Assembly: GCF_003732425.1 (NCBI RefSeq)
Contig: NZ_MOBX01000002.1
Span: 186,001-250,000, forward strand
Source of the DNA: Pseudomonas fluorescens
GTDB taxonomy: Bacteria > Pseudomonadota > Gammaproteobacteria > Pseudomonadales > Pseudomonadaceae
Length of the DNA: 64,000 nt
Direction: 5' to 3'
Both the position numbers and the translations under genes were made by a program. Position 1 is the stretch's first letter; each line of letters opens with the position of its first letter. This document shows, in pieces, positions 39,188 through 49,387 of this stretch. Below the pieces are notes generated by a model. It made no database searches, was not told the origin of the DNA, and saw only the letters and a list, made by a program, of their open reading frames with translations.

Positions 39188-40795
39188 TCAGTGACGGAAG
39201 TGGCGCATGCCGGTGAAGACCATGGCGATGCCAGCCTCATCAGCAGCGGCAATCACTTCAGCGTCACGCATCGAGCCGCCCGGCTGGATCACTGCAGTGA
39301 TACCGACCTTGGCCGCGTTGTCCAGACCGTCGCGGAACGGGAAGAACGCGTCCGAGGCCATCACCGAGCCGGCCACTTGCAGACCCGCGTGCTCAGCCTT
39401 GATCGCAGCGATACGTGCCGAGTTTACGCGGCTCATCTGGCCAGCGCCGACACCGATGGTCTGACGGTTCTTGGCGTAGACGATGGCGTTGGATTTAACG
39501 TACTTGGCCACTTTCCAGGCGAAGATCAGGTCGTGGATTTCCTGTTCGGTCGGGGCACGTTTGGTCACGACCTTCAGGTCATCGGCGCTGATCATGCCGA
39601 TGTCGCGGCTCTGCACCAGCAGGCCACCGTTGACGCGCTTGTAGTCCCACGCGGCTGCGCGGTCGGCCGACCACTCGCCGCAGGCCAGCAGGCGCACGTT
39701 GGCTTTGGCCGCAACGATGGCGCGGGCTTCTGCGCTGACGCTTGGGGCGATGATCACTTCCACGAACTGACGGTCGACGATCGCTTTAGCGGTCTCCGCA
39801 TCCAGTTCACGGTTGAACGCGATGATGCCGCCGAATGCCGATTCGGTGTCAGTCGCGTAAGCCAGTTCGTAAGCCTGACGGATGCCGCCTTCAGCGTCCG
39901 GGCTGACCGCCACGCCGCACGGGTTGGCGTGCTTGACGATCACGCAGGCTGGCTTGACGAAGCTCTTCACGCATTCCAGTGCGGCGTCGGTGTCGGCCAC
40001 GTTGTTGTACGACAGCTCTTTGCCTTGCAGTTGGGTTGCGGTGGCGATGCCGACTTCGGCAGGCTTGGCTTCCACGTAGAACGCCGCGCTCTGGTGCGGG
40101 TTCTCGCCGTAGCGCATTTCCTGGGCCTTGATGAACTGGCTGTTGAAGGTGCGCGGGAATTCGCTGCGGTCTTCGGTGCTCAGGGTTTCAGCGGCCTGAT
40201 TCACAGTGCCCATGTAGTTGGCGATCATGCCGTCGTAGGCGGCGGTGTGTTCGAAGGCCTTGAGCATCAGGTCGAAACGCTGAGCGTAGGTCAGGCCACC
40301 GGCCTTCAGGCCTTCGAGGACGCTGGCGTAATCGCTGGCATTCACCACGATCGCTACGTCTTTATGGTTTTTCGCTGCCGAACGGACCATGGTCGGGCCG
40401 CCGATGTCGATGTTCTCGATCGCGGTCGGCAGGTCGCAGCCTGGCTTGTTGATGGTGGCTTCGAACGGGTACAGGTTGACCGCAACCAGGTCGATCGGCT
40501 TGATACCGTGCTCGCTCATGATGGCGTCGTCGATACCGCGACGACCGAGGATGCCGCCGTGGATTTTCGGGTGCAGGGTTTTCACCCGGCCGTCCATCAT
40601 CTCGGCGAAACCGGTGTAATCCGCGACTTCCACTGCGGCAACACCGTTGTCGCGCAGCAGCTTGAACGTCCCGCCGGTGGAGAGGATCTCGACGCCCAGA
40701 GCCTCAAGCTCCTTGGCGAATTCGAGGATCCCGGTCTTGTCGGAAACGCTGATCAAGGCGCGGCGGATCGGCAGGCGGGTAGTCTGGTCGGTCAT
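39188..40795 (-). CDS. purH: Bifunctional AICAR transformylase/IMP cyclohydrolase PurH
   Basis: 535 residues. It carries out the last two steps of IMP synthesis. The N-terminal cyclohydrolase opens [20 protein letters not shown], and [16 protein letters not shown] is a conserved block. The transformylase half has [12 protein letters not shown] near residue 270 with the catalytic Lys-His pair. [12 protein letters not shown] is preferred to an ATG 21 bases upstream because GGAAATTGAG lies in front of it. It precedes purD and follows fis. Confidence 0.97.
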   Translation of the reverse strand: MTDQTTRLPIRRALISVSDKTGILEFAKELEALGVEILSTGGTFKLLRDNGVAAVEVADYTGFAEMMDGRVKTLHPKIHGGILGRRGIDDAIMSEHGIKPIDLVAVNLYPFEATINKPGCDLPTAIENIDIGGPTMVRSAAKNHKDVAIVVNASDYASVLEGLKAGGLTYAQRFDLMLKAFEHTAAYDGMIANYMGTVNQAAETLSTEDRSEFPRTFNSQFIKAQEMRYGENPHQSAAFYVEAKPAEVGIATATQLQGKELSYNNVADTDAALECVKSFVKPACVIVKHANPCGVAVSPDAEGGIRQAYELAYATDTESAFGGIIAFNRELDAETAKAIVDRQFVEVIIAPSVSAEARAIVAAKANVRLLACGEWSADRAAAWDYKRVNGGLLVQSRDIGMISADDLKVVTKRAPTEQEIHDLIFAWKVAKYVKSNAIVYAKNRQTIGVGAGQMSRVNSARIAAIKAEHAGLQVAGSVMASDAFFPFRDGLDNAAKVGITAVIQPGGSMRDAEVIAAADEAGIAMVFTGMRHFRH

Positions 40796-40828
40796 CTCAA
40801 TTTCCATCAAAAGCAAAGGAAGTCAGCA

Positions 40829-40863
40829 AAAAAGGCGACCGTTTTTTACGCGGGCGCCTTTCT
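40829..40863 (-). terminator. Terminator after fis
   Basis: AAAGGCGACCG and CGGGCGCCTTT pair with one mismatch around a T-rich loop. On the minus strand the stem ends in a TTT-rich run, so it closes the dusB-fis operon just before purH. Confidence 0.7.
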
Positions 40864-40878
40864 GGTTTGATTGAATGC

Positions 40879-41199
40879 TTACAGCAGATCGTACTGCTTG
40901 AGTTTCTTGCGCAGCGTGCCGCGGTTAAGTCCGAGCAGCTCACTGGCCTTGGTCTGGTTGCCCTTGACGTAGTTCATCACGCTTTCGAGCAGGGGAGCCT
41001 CGACTTCGGAGAGCACCAGGTTGTACACATCCGTGACGGACGCGCCCTCAAGGTGGGCGAAATAATTGTGCAGCGCCTTCTCGACACTCCCGCGAAGGGT
41101 CTGGCCTTCTTCGCTCGGGGTGTTGAGGTGCTGTTTCAAATTCACGTTGTCGCTCACGGGTGTTGTTCCACTCACTAAAGTCTCGGTCATCATCGTCAT
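40879..41199 (-). CDS. fis: Nucleoid protein and regulator Fis
   Basis: 106 residues. The C-terminal helix-turn-helix [20 protein letters not shown] matches Fis and NtrC-type DNA-binding domains. Fis bends DNA and adjusts growth-related transcription. The ATG overlaps the dusB stop by 4 bp (ATGA), the classical dusB-fis operon. A second Met follows at residues 3-4, so the true start may be slightly shorter. Confidence 0.95.
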   Translation of the reverse strand: MTMMTETLVSGTTPVSDNVNLKQHLNTPSEEGQTLRGSVEKALHNYFAHLEGASVTDVYNLVLSEVEAPLLESVMNYVKGNQTKASELLGLNRGTLRKKLKQYDLL

Positions 41200-42206
41200 G
41201 CGGCCACCCCTTCATCGTCCCCTGTCAGGCTCTTGTAATGCTCGGCGAAGAACTCCCGAACATTGGCGCATTGTGTTTCCGTACCATCCAAACGATTGAA
41301 ACGGGCGCGAAACTCCCTGGCGCCCGGCAAGGTTGCGAGATACCAGCCCACATGCTTGCGCGCAATGCGCACGCCCATCACGTCCCCATAGAAAGCGTGA
41401 AGTGCGGCCAGATGCTCTAGCAGAATGCGTTCCACCTCGATCAGCTTCGGTGCCGGCAATTTCTCGCCGGTACGCAGGAAGTGATCGATCTCGCGAAAAA
41501 TCCACGGCCGCCCCTGAGCGGCACGGCCAACCAACAGGCCATCGGCACCGGTCGCGTCGAGCACGTAACGGGCCTTTTCCGGCGAATCGATATCGCCATT
41601 GGCAAACACCGGCATCGACACGGCCTGCTTGATCGCGGCAATCGTGTCGTATTCGGCTTCACCGGTGTACAGATCGGCGCGAGTGCGGCCATGCACTGCT
41701 AGCGCGGTGATCCCGGCCTGCTCGGCGATCTTCGCCACGGTCAGGCCGTTCTTGTTGTCGCGATCCCAGCCAGTGCGGATCTTCAAGGTGACCGGCACAT
41801 CAACCGCGGCCACAACGGCCTGCAGGATCTCGGTCACCAATGCTTCGTCCTTCAACAACGCGGAACCGGCGGCCTTGTTGCAGACCTTCTTTGCCGGGCA
41901 ACCCATGTTGATATCAATAATCTGTGCGCCCAGCTCGACGTTGGCCCGGGCCGCATCCGCCAGCATCTGCGCATCGCCACCGGCAATCTGCACCGAGCGC
42001 GGCTCGGGATCGCCTTCGTGGATCATGCGCATGCGCGACTTGCGGGTGTTCCACAGGCTCATGTCACTGGTGACCATTTCCGAGACTACAAGCCCTGCGC
42101 CCAGACGCTTGCACAGCTGACGAAAGGGCTGGTCGGTGACTCCCGCCATCGGGGCGAGAATCAAGCCGTTCTGCAATGTGTATGGGCCGATGCGTACCGC
42201 CGACAT
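41196..42206 (-). CDS. dusB: tRNA-dihydrouridine synthase DusB
   Basis: 336 residues, an FMN enzyme that reduces uridines in the tRNA D-loop. Family blocks: [20 protein letters not shown] at residue 16, [20 protein letters not shown] near 98 with the catalytic Cys, and [14 protein letters not shown] near 170. First gene of the dusB-fis operon. About 185 bp upstream separates it from the DUF3426 gene; that spacer should hold the promoter, which in other bacteria responds to growth phase. Confidence 0.96.
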   Translation of the reverse strand: MSAVRIGPYTLQNGLILAPMAGVTDQPFRQLCKRLGAGLVVSEMVTSDMSLWNTRKSRMRMIHEGDPEPRSVQIAGGDAQMLADAARANVELGAQIIDINMGCPAKKVCNKAAGSALLKDEALVTEILQAVVAAVDVPVTLKIRTGWDRDNKNGLTVAKIAEQAGITALAVHGRTRADLYTGEAEYDTIAAIKQAVSMPVFANGDIDSPEKARYVLDATGADGLLVGRAAQGRPWIFREIDHFLRTGEKLPAPKLIEVERILLEHLAALHAFYGDVMGVRIARKHVGWYLATLPGAREFRARFNRLDGTETQCANVREFFAEHYKSLTGDDEGVAA

Positions 42207-42391
42207 AGGACTTCCCTGAGGTGGGGCCGGATCATGAGAGTTCGAAAAAGGGTTGGCATGATACCCGCTCTCGATGACTGGATAAAGGCTGAATTGAACA
42301 AAATCTGAACAGTTATTCTGTTATCGCCACGGGTTTGGTTGTGCGTGGCAAAGTCAGAAAACCGCCGTCAATTGCAAAGCGACGCAGGGAT

Positions 42392-43660
42392 TCACTCGGG
42401 AGAGTGGAAACTCAGGCTGTAATTCACCGCTTTCGGGCCTGGATCGAGGATATCCAGCGCAATGTGGATCGGCGTCTGCGGCGGCATCTCCGCCAGACCC
42501 TCAAGATCCCCTCTGAGGTACTCGCCGGGTTTGAAGCGACGACTGGCGATCAGGTGGCCGTTGAGATCGGCAAAGCGCAGTTCCAGTAATGGAAAGGGCT
42601 GAGAGAACGTCGCGCGGTTATAAATGATCGCGTCGACCACCAGTGCGCCATTGAACTCCGGATGACTGCGCACCACCAGGTTGCTGCTCTTGATCCGGGC
42701 GATGTCGACCTTGGACGGCACCGTGCAGCCAATCTGCGGGCAGATTTGCTGGAACCACGGGCGGTATTGATCCTGGCGGGCCAGTTCATCGAAATGATAG
42801 GCGATGTATTGGGCAGCCAGTCCGCCTGCCGCCAGCAGCACCAACAGCAGCCAGAGCAAGCGGCGTCCCCACGGCGAGCGGCGTTTCTGCCAGTCCAGTT
42901 GCAGCGGGTCGTCGGTCAGGTCTTGCAGGACTTCGGCGCGCACACCCGGCTCTGCACGTTCGCGCTTTTTGCGCAGCGGCTCGATCGATGGCAAATCGTC
43001 GTCATCGACCTCGTCGCTGGTCGACAAGCGCTCGCGGCGGGCGTTCGGGTCGATCGGGTCGTGCAGGCGCAGATGCGGGATTGCCGGCTCGTCATCCAGG
43101 TCCACCGGTTCCAGCGACAGCGAAGGTTCGGTGCGCTCGGATTTGACCGGTTCAATTTCGTCAATCAGCGGCTCGTCCTCCGGCTCAGGCATCCGCTCAT
43201 CGGCGGGTTCGCTGAACAGGCTGCCTGGCCATGCGGCGTCTTCCGGCTCCGGGCTGTCGCGACGGGCACTCAGGGTGTCTTCGCGCACCCGGCCGAGTTC
43301 GGTGGCTGGCTGGATTTCCCGTTGTTCGAGGCGGGCGAGTTCTTCGTCCAGATCAAGGCTGTCGAGATCAAGCGCCGAGGCGCTCCACTGCTTTTGGCTG
43401 ATGGCGCGCGGCTCGGGTTGCTCGACGATGGGCGGCGGCTCAACGGCCGGCGGCACTTCGTCAGGCAACGCGGCAATGAGCGGCGCAGCCGGCGTCACCA
43501 CGTCCTTGCCGGCGTGTTGTTCCAGCAGCTGTTTGGCGGCGTTGAACACTTGCAGGCAGGAGCCGCAGCGAACCACCCCGCGGGCCACGCTCAATTGAGC
43601 ATGGCTGACGCGGAAACTGGTTTGGCAATGCGGGCACTGGGTGACGAAACTGTCGGTCAT
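42392..43660 (-). CDS. Zinc-ribbon DUF3426 membrane protein
   Basis: 422 residues. An N-terminal MJ0042-type zinc ribbon has Cys9, Cys12, Cys32 and Cys35 (CPHC and CGSC). A long acidic, low-complexity linker runs to about residue 265. One membrane helix follows (LLWLLLVLLAAGGLAAQYIA), then a DUF3426 domain of about 130 residues outside the membrane. Its job is unknown. It sits directly after prmA in the same direction, an association conserved in pseudomonads. Confidence 0.9.
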   Translation of the reverse strand: MTDSFVTQCPHCQTSFRVSHAQLSVARGVVRCGSCLQVFNAAKQLLEQHAGKDVVTPAAPLIAALPDEVPPAVEPPPIVEQPEPRAISQKQWSASALDLDSLDLDEELARLEQREIQPATELGRVREDTLSARRDSPEPEDAAWPGSLFSEPADERMPEPEDEPLIDEIEPVKSERTEPSLSLEPVDLDDEPAIPHLRLHDPIDPNARRERLSTSDEVDDDDLPSIEPLRKKRERAEPGVRAEVLQDLTDDPLQLDWQKRRSPWGRRLLWLLLVLLAAGGLAAQYIAYHFDELARQDQYRPWFQQICPQIGCTVPSKVDIARIKSSNLVVRSHPEFNGALVVDAIIYNRATFSQPFPLLELRFADLNGHLIASRRFKPGEYLRGDLEGLAEMPPQTPIHIALDILDPGPKAVNYSLSFHSPE

Positions 43661-43690
43661 GCGGCGATCCGGATTATGCAGGCGGTCATA

Positions 43691-44569
43691 TTAGCGCCGA
43701 CGGCCAGTGATGCGCACCCAGCCATCGCGATTGGCGATCGGGTCGAGGTCGAAGTCCTGCGCATAAGCTGCGGCGACTTCCTCACCTTGCTCGGCGAGAA
43801 TGCCCGACAGCGCCAGACGTCCACCGGACTTGACCAGTGTGGACAGTTGCGGCGCCAGCGAAACCAGCGGGCCGGCGAGAATGTTGGCGACCAGCACGTC
43901 GGCTTGAACCTGCGGCAGATCTTCCGGCAGGTACAGCGGGAACAGTTCGTCGGCGATGTTGTTGCGCCCGGCGTTGTCGCGCGAGGCTTCCAGCGCCTGC
44001 ACGTCGATGTCGGTACCGACGGCTTCTTTCGCGCCGAGCAGCAGGGCGGCGATCGCGAGGATCCCCGAGCCGCAACCGAAGTCGAGCACGTTGCAGTCTT
44101 TCAGGTCCTGACCGTCGAGCCATTCCAGGCACAGTGCGGTGGTCGGGTGGGTGCCGGTGCCGAAGGCCAGGCCCGGATCGAGCAGCAGGTTGACTGCGTC
44201 AGGTTCCGGCGCGGCGTGCCAGCTCGGCACGATCCACAGGCGCTGGCCGAAACGCATCGGCTGGAAACCGTCCATCCAGCTGCGTTCCCAGTCCTGATCT
44301 TCAATGACTTCGCTGTGGTGCTCGGGCAACGGGCTGCCGGTCAGCAGTTCCAGATGGGCCAGCACCGGTGCAGGTTCGGTGCCGCCCTCGAACAGCGCGA
44401 GCAGGTGCGTATGCGCCCACAGCGGGGTGGTGTTGAGTTCCGGCTCGAAGATCGGCTGATCTTCGGCGTCCATGAAGGTCACCGACACGGCGCCCACTTC
44501 AAGGAAAGCGTCTTCGTAGGTTTCGGCTTGTTCCGGGCTGATGGCGAGACGTACTTGCAGCCAAGGCAT
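43691..44569 (-). CDS. prmA: Ribosomal protein L11 methyltransferase PrmA
   Basis: 292 residues. It trimethylates L11 using SAM. The start [20 protein letters not shown] is typical and excludes an upstream extension made of REP sequence. The SAM-binding loop [20 protein letters not shown] and [20 protein letters not shown] are diagnostic. It lies 30 bp upstream of the DUF3426 gene, so the two are probably cotranscribed. Confidence 0.96.
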   Translation of the reverse strand: MPWLQVRLAISPEQAETYEDAFLEVGAVSVTFMDAEDQPIFEPELNTTPLWAHTHLLALFEGGTEPAPVLAHLELLTGSPLPEHHSEVIEDQDWERSWMDGFQPMRFGQRLWIVPSWHAAPEPDAVNLLLDPGLAFGTGTHPTTALCLEWLDGQDLKDCNVLDFGCGSGILAIAALLLGAKEAVGTDIDVQALEASRDNAGRNNIADELFPLYLPEDLPQVQADVLVANILAGPLVSLAPQLSTLVKSGGRLALSGILAEQGEEVAAAYAQDFDLDPIANRDGWVRITGRRR

Positions 44570-44665
44570 GGCGGGCACCTTTGAAAAATATTGATTGCAG
44601 CCTAGCGGCCGGCGAGAAGCGCGCAAGTTTACGCGAGCGCGCGGCAGAACACGACCATGGCCGAA

Positions 44666-44750
44666 GATCAAAAGATCGCAGCCTGCGGCAGCTCCTACAA
44701 TTGGAATGTGTTCCGCTGTAGGAGCTGCCGCAGGCTGCGATCTTTTGATC
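44666..44750. repeat. REP pair, family A, arms reversed
   Basis: The arms face the other way from the other family A copies: GATCAAAAGATCGCAGCCTG comes first and its complement last, so the loop joins the TGTAGGAGCT ends. It lies between accC and prmA. Confidence 0.9.
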
Positions 44751-44764
44751 TGCCCCAGAAACAA

Positions 44765-44788
44765 CAAAGCCGCCCGAAGGCGGCTTTG
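44765..44788 (-). terminator. Terminator of the accBC operon
   Basis: CAAAGCCGCC-CGAA-GGCGGCTTTG forms a perfect stem; on the minus strand it is followed by TTGT. It lies 18 bases after the accC stop. Confidence 0.85.
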
Positions 44789-44806
44789 TCTGGTGCGGGT
44801 TGAAGC

Positions 44807-46165
44807 TTAGTGCTTCTCGCCAGCCAGCTTGTGCTCGAGGTAGTGAATGTTCACGCCCCCTTTGCAGAAGCCTTCGTCACGAACCAGATCACGGTGCAGC
44901 GGGATATTGGTCTTGATCCCGTCAACCACGATTTCGTCCAGGGCATTGCGCATGCGTGCCATGGCTTCGTCGCGGGTGGCGCCGTAGGTGATCAGCTTGC
45001 CGATCAGCGAGTCGTAGTTCGGCGGAACGGCATAACCGCTGTACAGGTGCGAATCGACGCGAACGCCGTTGCCGCCTGGAGCGTGGAAATGCTTGACCGT
45101 ACCCGGGCTCGGCATGAAGGTTTTCGGGTCTTCAGCGTTGATCCGGCACTCCAGCGAGTGACCGCGAATCACCACGTCATCCTGAGTGAACGACAGCTTG
45201 TTGCCAGCGGCGATGCTGAGCATCTCCTTGACGATGTCGATGCCGGTGACCATTTCCGAAACCGGGTGCTCCACCTGAACACGGGTGTTCATTTCGATGA
45301 AGTAGAAACGACCGTTCTCGTACAGGAACTCGAAAGTACCCGCACCGCGGTAGCCGATGTCGATGCACGCTTTGACGCAGCGAGCCAGTACTTCCTGGCG
45401 AGCCTGCTCGTCGATGCCCGGTGCCGGCGCTTCTTCGAGAACCTTCTGGTGACGACGTTGCAGCGAGCAATCGCGGTCACCCAGATGGATTGCGTGGCCC
45501 TGGCCGTCGGACAGCACTTGTACTTCGACGTGACGCGGGTTGGTCAGGAATTTTTCCAGATAGACCATCGGGTTGCCGAACGCCGCGCCTGCTTCAGAGC
45601 GGGTCAGTTTCGCCGAGGCGATCAGGTCTTCTTCCTTGTGCACTACGCGCATGCCGCGACCACCACCGCCGCCAGCGGCTTTGATGATCACCGGGTAGCC
45701 GACTTCACGACCGATGCGCAATGCCGTTTCTTCGTCTTCCGGCAGCGGACCGTCGGAGCCTGGAACGGTTGGCACGCCTGCTTCGATCATCGCGTGCTTG
45801 GCCGATACCTTGTCGCCCATCAGGCGAATGGTGTCGGCTTTCGGGCCGATGAAAGCGAAGCCGGAGTTCTCGACCTGCTCGGCAAAATCGGCGTTTTCCG
45901 CGAGGAAGCCGTAGCCTGGGTGAATGGCGGTAGCGCCAGTCACTTCAGCGGCAGCGATGATGGCCGGGATGTGCAGGTAGGACTGAGCAGCAGACGCCGG
46001 GCCGATGCAGACGGATTCGTCTGCCAGACCCAGGTGCATCAGCTCTTTGTCGGCCTTGGAGTAAACGGCGACGGTCTTGATGCCCATCTCTTTGCAGGCA
46101 CGCAGAATCCGCAGGGCGATCTCACCGCGGTTCGCGATCAGAACTTTTTCCAACTTCGCAGTCAT
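44807..46165 (-). CDS. accC: Biotin carboxylase AccC
   Basis: 452 residues. It carboxylates the biotin of AccB with ATP and bicarbonate, the first half of acetyl-CoA carboxylase. [20 protein letters not shown] is the typical opening; an ATG 21 bases upstream is less likely. ATP-grasp blocks [20 protein letters not shown] and [20 protein letters not shown] are intact. It follows accB after 17 bp in the usual accBC operon. Confidence 0.97.
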   Translation of the reverse strand: MTAKLEKVLIANRGEIALRILRACKEMGIKTVAVYSKADKELMHLGLADESVCIGPASAAQSYLHIPAIIAAAEVTGATAIHPGYGFLAENADFAEQVENSGFAFIGPKADTIRLMGDKVSAKHAMIEAGVPTVPGSDGPLPEDEETALRIGREVGYPVIIKAAGGGGGRGMRVVHKEEDLIASAKLTRSEAGAAFGNPMVYLEKFLTNPRHVEVQVLSDGQGHAIHLGDRDCSLQRRHQKVLEEAPAPGIDEQARQEVLARCVKACIDIGYRGAGTFEFLYENGRFYFIEMNTRVQVEHPVSEMVTGIDIVKEMLSIAAGNKLSFTQDDVVIRGHSLECRINAEDPKTFMPSPGTVKHFHAPGGNGVRVDSHLYSGYAVPPNYDSLIGKLITYGATRDEAMARMRNALDEIVVDGIKTNIPLHRDLVRDEGFCKGGVNIHYLEHKLAGEKH

Positions 46166-46182
46166 CAAAGGCTCTCCGCAGT

Positions 46183-46647
46183 TCAAACGATGGTGAACAG
46201 CGGTTGGTCGTACTCAACCGGCTGGCCGTCTTCGACGAGGATGGACTCGATCACACCGCTGGTTTCAGCTTCGATGTGGTTCATCATCTTCATGGCTTCA
46301 ACGATGCACAGAGTGTCGCCTTTCTTCACGGTCTGGCCGACTTCAACGAAGGATGGCGAGGTTGGCGAAGATTTGCGGTAGAAGGTGCCGACCATCGGCG
46401 AACGGGCAACAGTGCCGTTCAGCGCTGGCGCAGCAGCGGCAGCCGGGGCTGCGGCCGCAACCGGAGCAGCGGCAGCAACAGGTGCGGCAGCCGGAGCCTG
46501 CATCGGAGCCGGCGCGTAGTACTGCTGAGCCGGGGTCTTGCTGTGGCGGCTGATGCGTACGGACTCTTCGCCTTCCTTGATCTCGAGCTCGTCGATGCCG
46601 GACTCTTCCAGCAATTCGATCAGTTTCTTAACTTTACGGATATCCAT
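46183..46647 (-). CDS. accB: Biotin carboxyl carrier protein AccB
   Basis: 154 residues. The biotinyl domain carries [13 protein letters not shown] with the biotin Lys at position 120. An Ala/Pro-rich hinge spans about 45-76, as usual for the family. The N-terminal [20 protein letters not shown] is also typical. Together with AccC and AccA/AccD (elsewhere) it supplies malonyl-CoA for fatty acids. Confidence 0.97.
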   Translation of the reverse strand: MDIRKVKKLIELLEESGIDELEIKEGEESVRISRHSKTPAQQYYAPAPMQAPAAAPVAAAAPVAAAAPAAAAAPALNGTVARSPMVGTFYRKSSPTSPSFVEVGQTVKKGDTLCIVEAMKMMNHIEAETSGVIESILVEDGQPVEYDQPLFTIV

Positions 46648-46695
46648 GAATCATCAACTCCCAAGGGTCGGTCAGGGGCGTTTAACGCTTGTAGT

Positions 46696-47148
46696 TCAAG
46701 CCGTTGCCTGTGTTTCAAGCTGTTCTAGCGCAGCCTCCAGGGCCAGTCGGTAACCGCTGGCGCCAAGGCCGCAGATCACTCCCACCGCTACGTCGGAGAA
46801 GTAAGAGTGATGGCGGAAAGGTTCGCGTTTGTGCACGTTGGACAAATGCACTTCGATGAATGGGATGCTCACTCCCAGCAACGCGTCACGTAATGCGACA
46901 CTTGTGTGCGTAAAAGCTGCTGGATTGATCAGAATGAAATCGACACCTTCGCCGCGCGCGGCGTGGATGCGGTCGATCAATTCGTACTCGGCATTGCTTT
47001 GCAGATAGAGCAGATGATGGCCGGCTTCACGGGCGCGGCGTTCCAGATCCTGATTGATCTGCGCCAGAGTCGTTGAACCGTAAGTGCCGGGTTCGCGGGT
47101 GCCGAGCAGGTTCAGGTTGGGGCCGTGCAGCACCAGTAGGGTCGCCAT
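46696..47148 (-). CDS. aroQ: Type II 3-dehydroquinate dehydratase AroQ
   Basis: 150 residues. It dehydrates 3-dehydroquinate in the shikimate pathway. [20 protein letters not shown] contains the active-site Asn and the catalytic Tyr, and [20 protein letters not shown] and [17 protein letters not shown] complete the site. First gene of the aroQ-accB-accC set on the minus strand; the gap to accB is about 48 bp. Confidence 0.97.
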   Translation of the reverse strand: MATLLVLHGPNLNLLGTREPGTYGSTTLAQINQDLERRAREAGHHLLYLQSNAEYELIDRIHAARGEGVDFILINPAAFTHTSVALRDALLGVSIPFIEVHLSNVHKREPFRHHSYFSDVAVGVICGLGASGYRLALEAALEQLETQATA

Positions 47149-47313
47149 CTGCGTAGTCCTTGTTATGAATGAGCAATCGTCAGAACCCGGCGACTATGCC
47201 GCAAAGACTTTGTGACTGTCCAGTTCTATGCAATAGCCAGCACGATGGCCGATGTTTGCGCGAAATATGTGACCAAGTGATTTGATCCGGTCACTTGTGG
47301 TGTCTGGACTGAC

Positions 47314-47384
47314 GCCTTCGCGAGCAGGCTCGCTCCCACAGGGGTATGCATTCCAATGTGGGAGCGAGCCTGCTCGCGAAGGCG
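47314..47384. repeat. REP pair, family B
   Basis: Inverted arms GCCTTCGCGAGCAGGCTCGC and GCGAGCCTGCTCGCGAAGGC with a 20-base loop. It ends six bases from the stop of the chemoreceptor gene, in the spacer before aroQ. Confidence 0.93.
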
Positions 47385-47389
47385 GTCTA

Positions 47390-49336
47390 TCAGACGCGAA
47401 ATGCCTGAACAGCTGTATGCAATTGCCCGCCCAATACCAGCAGATTTTCGCCCTGTTCGCGTCCGCGACCGATGCGCACCAGATTATCCCCACCCAGTTG
47501 ATGAATCCGCTCACTGTGATCGCGAATCTCGCTGACCGCGCCGCTTTGCTGCGCGGTGACATCGGCAATGCGGATCGCCGTGTCGGAAATGGTCTGGATC
47601 GCACCGACGATTTTATCCAGCGCGCCATCCGCCGCTTGCGCCTGATTGGCCGTGGCTTCGGCGTGTTCGACCTGCGCGCGCATGCCTTCCACCGATTGGC
47701 GGGCGGCGGTTTGCAGGCCGGCGATCAGCGTTTGAATCTCGGCGGTTGCGCCTGCGGTGCGTTGTGCCAATGAGCGGACTTCCTCGGCGACCACGGCAAA
47801 CCCGCGACCCATTTCCCCGGCGCGTGCCGCTTCAATCGCCGCGTTCAGGGCCAGCAGGTTGGTCTGGTCGGCGATCGAGCGAATCACGGTCAACACGCCG
47901 CCGATGGTCGCCGACTCTTCAGCCAGATGCTCGATCATCTGCGCATTGCCCTGCACTTCGCCGACCAATGCATGCAATCCGGTCAGGCTCTGGCCAATCA
48001 CGGCCTGGCCATGTTCGACCGCCAGTCCGGCGTGACGGCTGGCATCCGCTGCCTGCTGCGCATCGCCGGCCACCTGCTGAATGGTGGCCTCCAGCTCGCC
48101 GAGGGAATCGCGGATCAGCGCGGTATCGCCGGCCTGATGTTCGGCACCGCTGTGCAAATCGTTGCTCAGTTCGGCGAGGGTGCGACTGCTGCCCGCCACT
48201 TGTTCGGCATTGCCGCGAATGGTGCCGACCAGATCCACCAGATACGCGCGCAAGCGGTTCAGCGAGGCTTCAATGTCGTGCAACTCGCGGTTGGTCTTGC
48301 CCAGATGAATATCGCTACTGAAGTCACCTTCGGCCCAGGTCGACAGGGCTGGCGCGAGATTGGTCAGGGTGCGTGAAAGTCGGCGTTGCAAGGTATCAAT
48401 CAGCAGGGCAATCAGCAGTATCAAACCGATCATCACGCCTTGCATCAAGCGCACTTCGCCCTGGATCTGGCCGTGCTGGGCGCGGACCACCGGTTCCAGA
48501 CCTGCGATGGCTTGCTGTACCGCGGTGATTTTCTGGTGAGTGGCGGCACTCAACTCCGTGCGTTTCTGAATCTGATCGCGGGTGCGCTCAAGCTCCGCCG
48601 GATAACGTCCGAGCAAGCTGTTAAGTTCGCGCTTGAGGCCGACGCCGGCATCCTCGGCGACGGTTTTTTCGGTGTTTTCGATGCCCATCATCGCCGCGAA
48701 GTCGTCGCTGCCCGATTCGTTTTTGGCGACCACGCCGAGCAAGGGCAGGGCATCGATCGCCTGAGCCTGAGCCCGGATGTTGCTGACTTCGCGCTCAACA
48801 TCGGCGGCCAGTTCACTGCGCCCGCTGCTGACCAGTTTGTCCCGTGCCAGCGAGAGTTTGCCCACGTGCTGCGACGCGGCGAGCAATGGCGTCAGATAAG
48901 CCGCATTACCATTGGCGTACGTGCTGAGCTGGTCGAGGCTGGCGCTCAATTCGCGTTCGGCCTGCAACAGCAGCGCCTGCGGGTCACCGGCCAGTTTGCC
49001 CGCGGCGAGCAGGTCGGTTTTGCTGAACTCATCAAGGCCCGACAGGCTCGGGCGGAGGGTGTCGGCCAGCGCCGGCGGCAATTCGCCGAGTTCCTTCTGC
49101 AAACCGTCGATAGCCTGGCTGGCGCTGCTCAGGCGCAAAGCGTCGCCGCTGGCGAGGTAGTCCTCGACGTTGCGCGCCACCTCGTTCTGAAATTGTTGCG
49201 ACAGCCCAAGATAACGCTCCATCAACAGATAAGGGCGTTCGAGGGCTTTTTGCGACCACCACAGCGTGGCGCCGAGTGCGAGGCACACGGCGACCAGCAG
49301 CAGCGTATTGAGATTGGTGAGCAACTTCAGGCGCAT
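47390..49336 (-). CDS. Methyl-accepting chemotaxis protein, CtpL-like
   Basis: 648 residues from [12 protein letters not shown]. First membrane helix about 8-28, helical periplasmic sensor to about 300, second helix ([15 protein letters not shown]), HAMP and the signalling domain. The hairpin tip [20 protein letters not shown] lies near residue 555; the tip and its flank are typical of MCPs. Its place between aroQ and a GcbA-like cyclase matches CtpL of P. aeruginosa, which mediates taxis to low phosphate and to some aromatics; the same role here is inferred from position, not from residues. Confidence 0.85.
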   Translation of the reverse strand: MRLKLLTNLNTLLLVAVCLALGATLWWSQKALERPYLLMERYLGLSQQFQNEVARNVEDYLASGDALRLSSASQAIDGLQKELGELPPALADTLRPSLSGLDEFSKTDLLAAGKLAGDPQALLLQAERELSASLDQLSTYANGNAAYLTPLLAASQHVGKLSLARDKLVSSGRSELAADVEREVSNIRAQAQAIDALPLLGVVAKNESGSDDFAAMMGIENTEKTVAEDAGVGLKRELNSLLGRYPAELERTRDQIQKRTELSAATHQKITAVQQAIAGLEPVVRAQHGQIQGEVRLMQGVMIGLILLIALLIDTLQRRLSRTLTNLAPALSTWAEGDFSSDIHLGKTNRELHDIEASLNRLRAYLVDLVGTIRGNAEQVAGSSRTLAELSNDLHSGAEHQAGDTALIRDSLGELEATIQQVAGDAQQAADASRHAGLAVEHGQAVIGQSLTGLHALVGEVQGNAQMIEHLAEESATIGGVLTVIRSIADQTNLLALNAAIEAARAGEMGRGFAVVAEEVRSLAQRTAGATAEIQTLIAGLQTAARQSVEGMRAQVEHAEATANQAQAADGALDKIVGAIQTISDTAIRIADVTAQQSGAVSEIRDHSERIHQLGGDNLVRIGRGREQGENLLVLGGQLHTAVQAFRV

Positions 49337-49387
49337 GACGGCTACCAACGGCAGAAATGGTAAGCGCCTGAATTTATTGCGGTTCTG

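Noticed and set aside
39191..40870. 559-codon frame opposite purH
   Set aside because: Shadow of PurH, which is complete on the minus strand.
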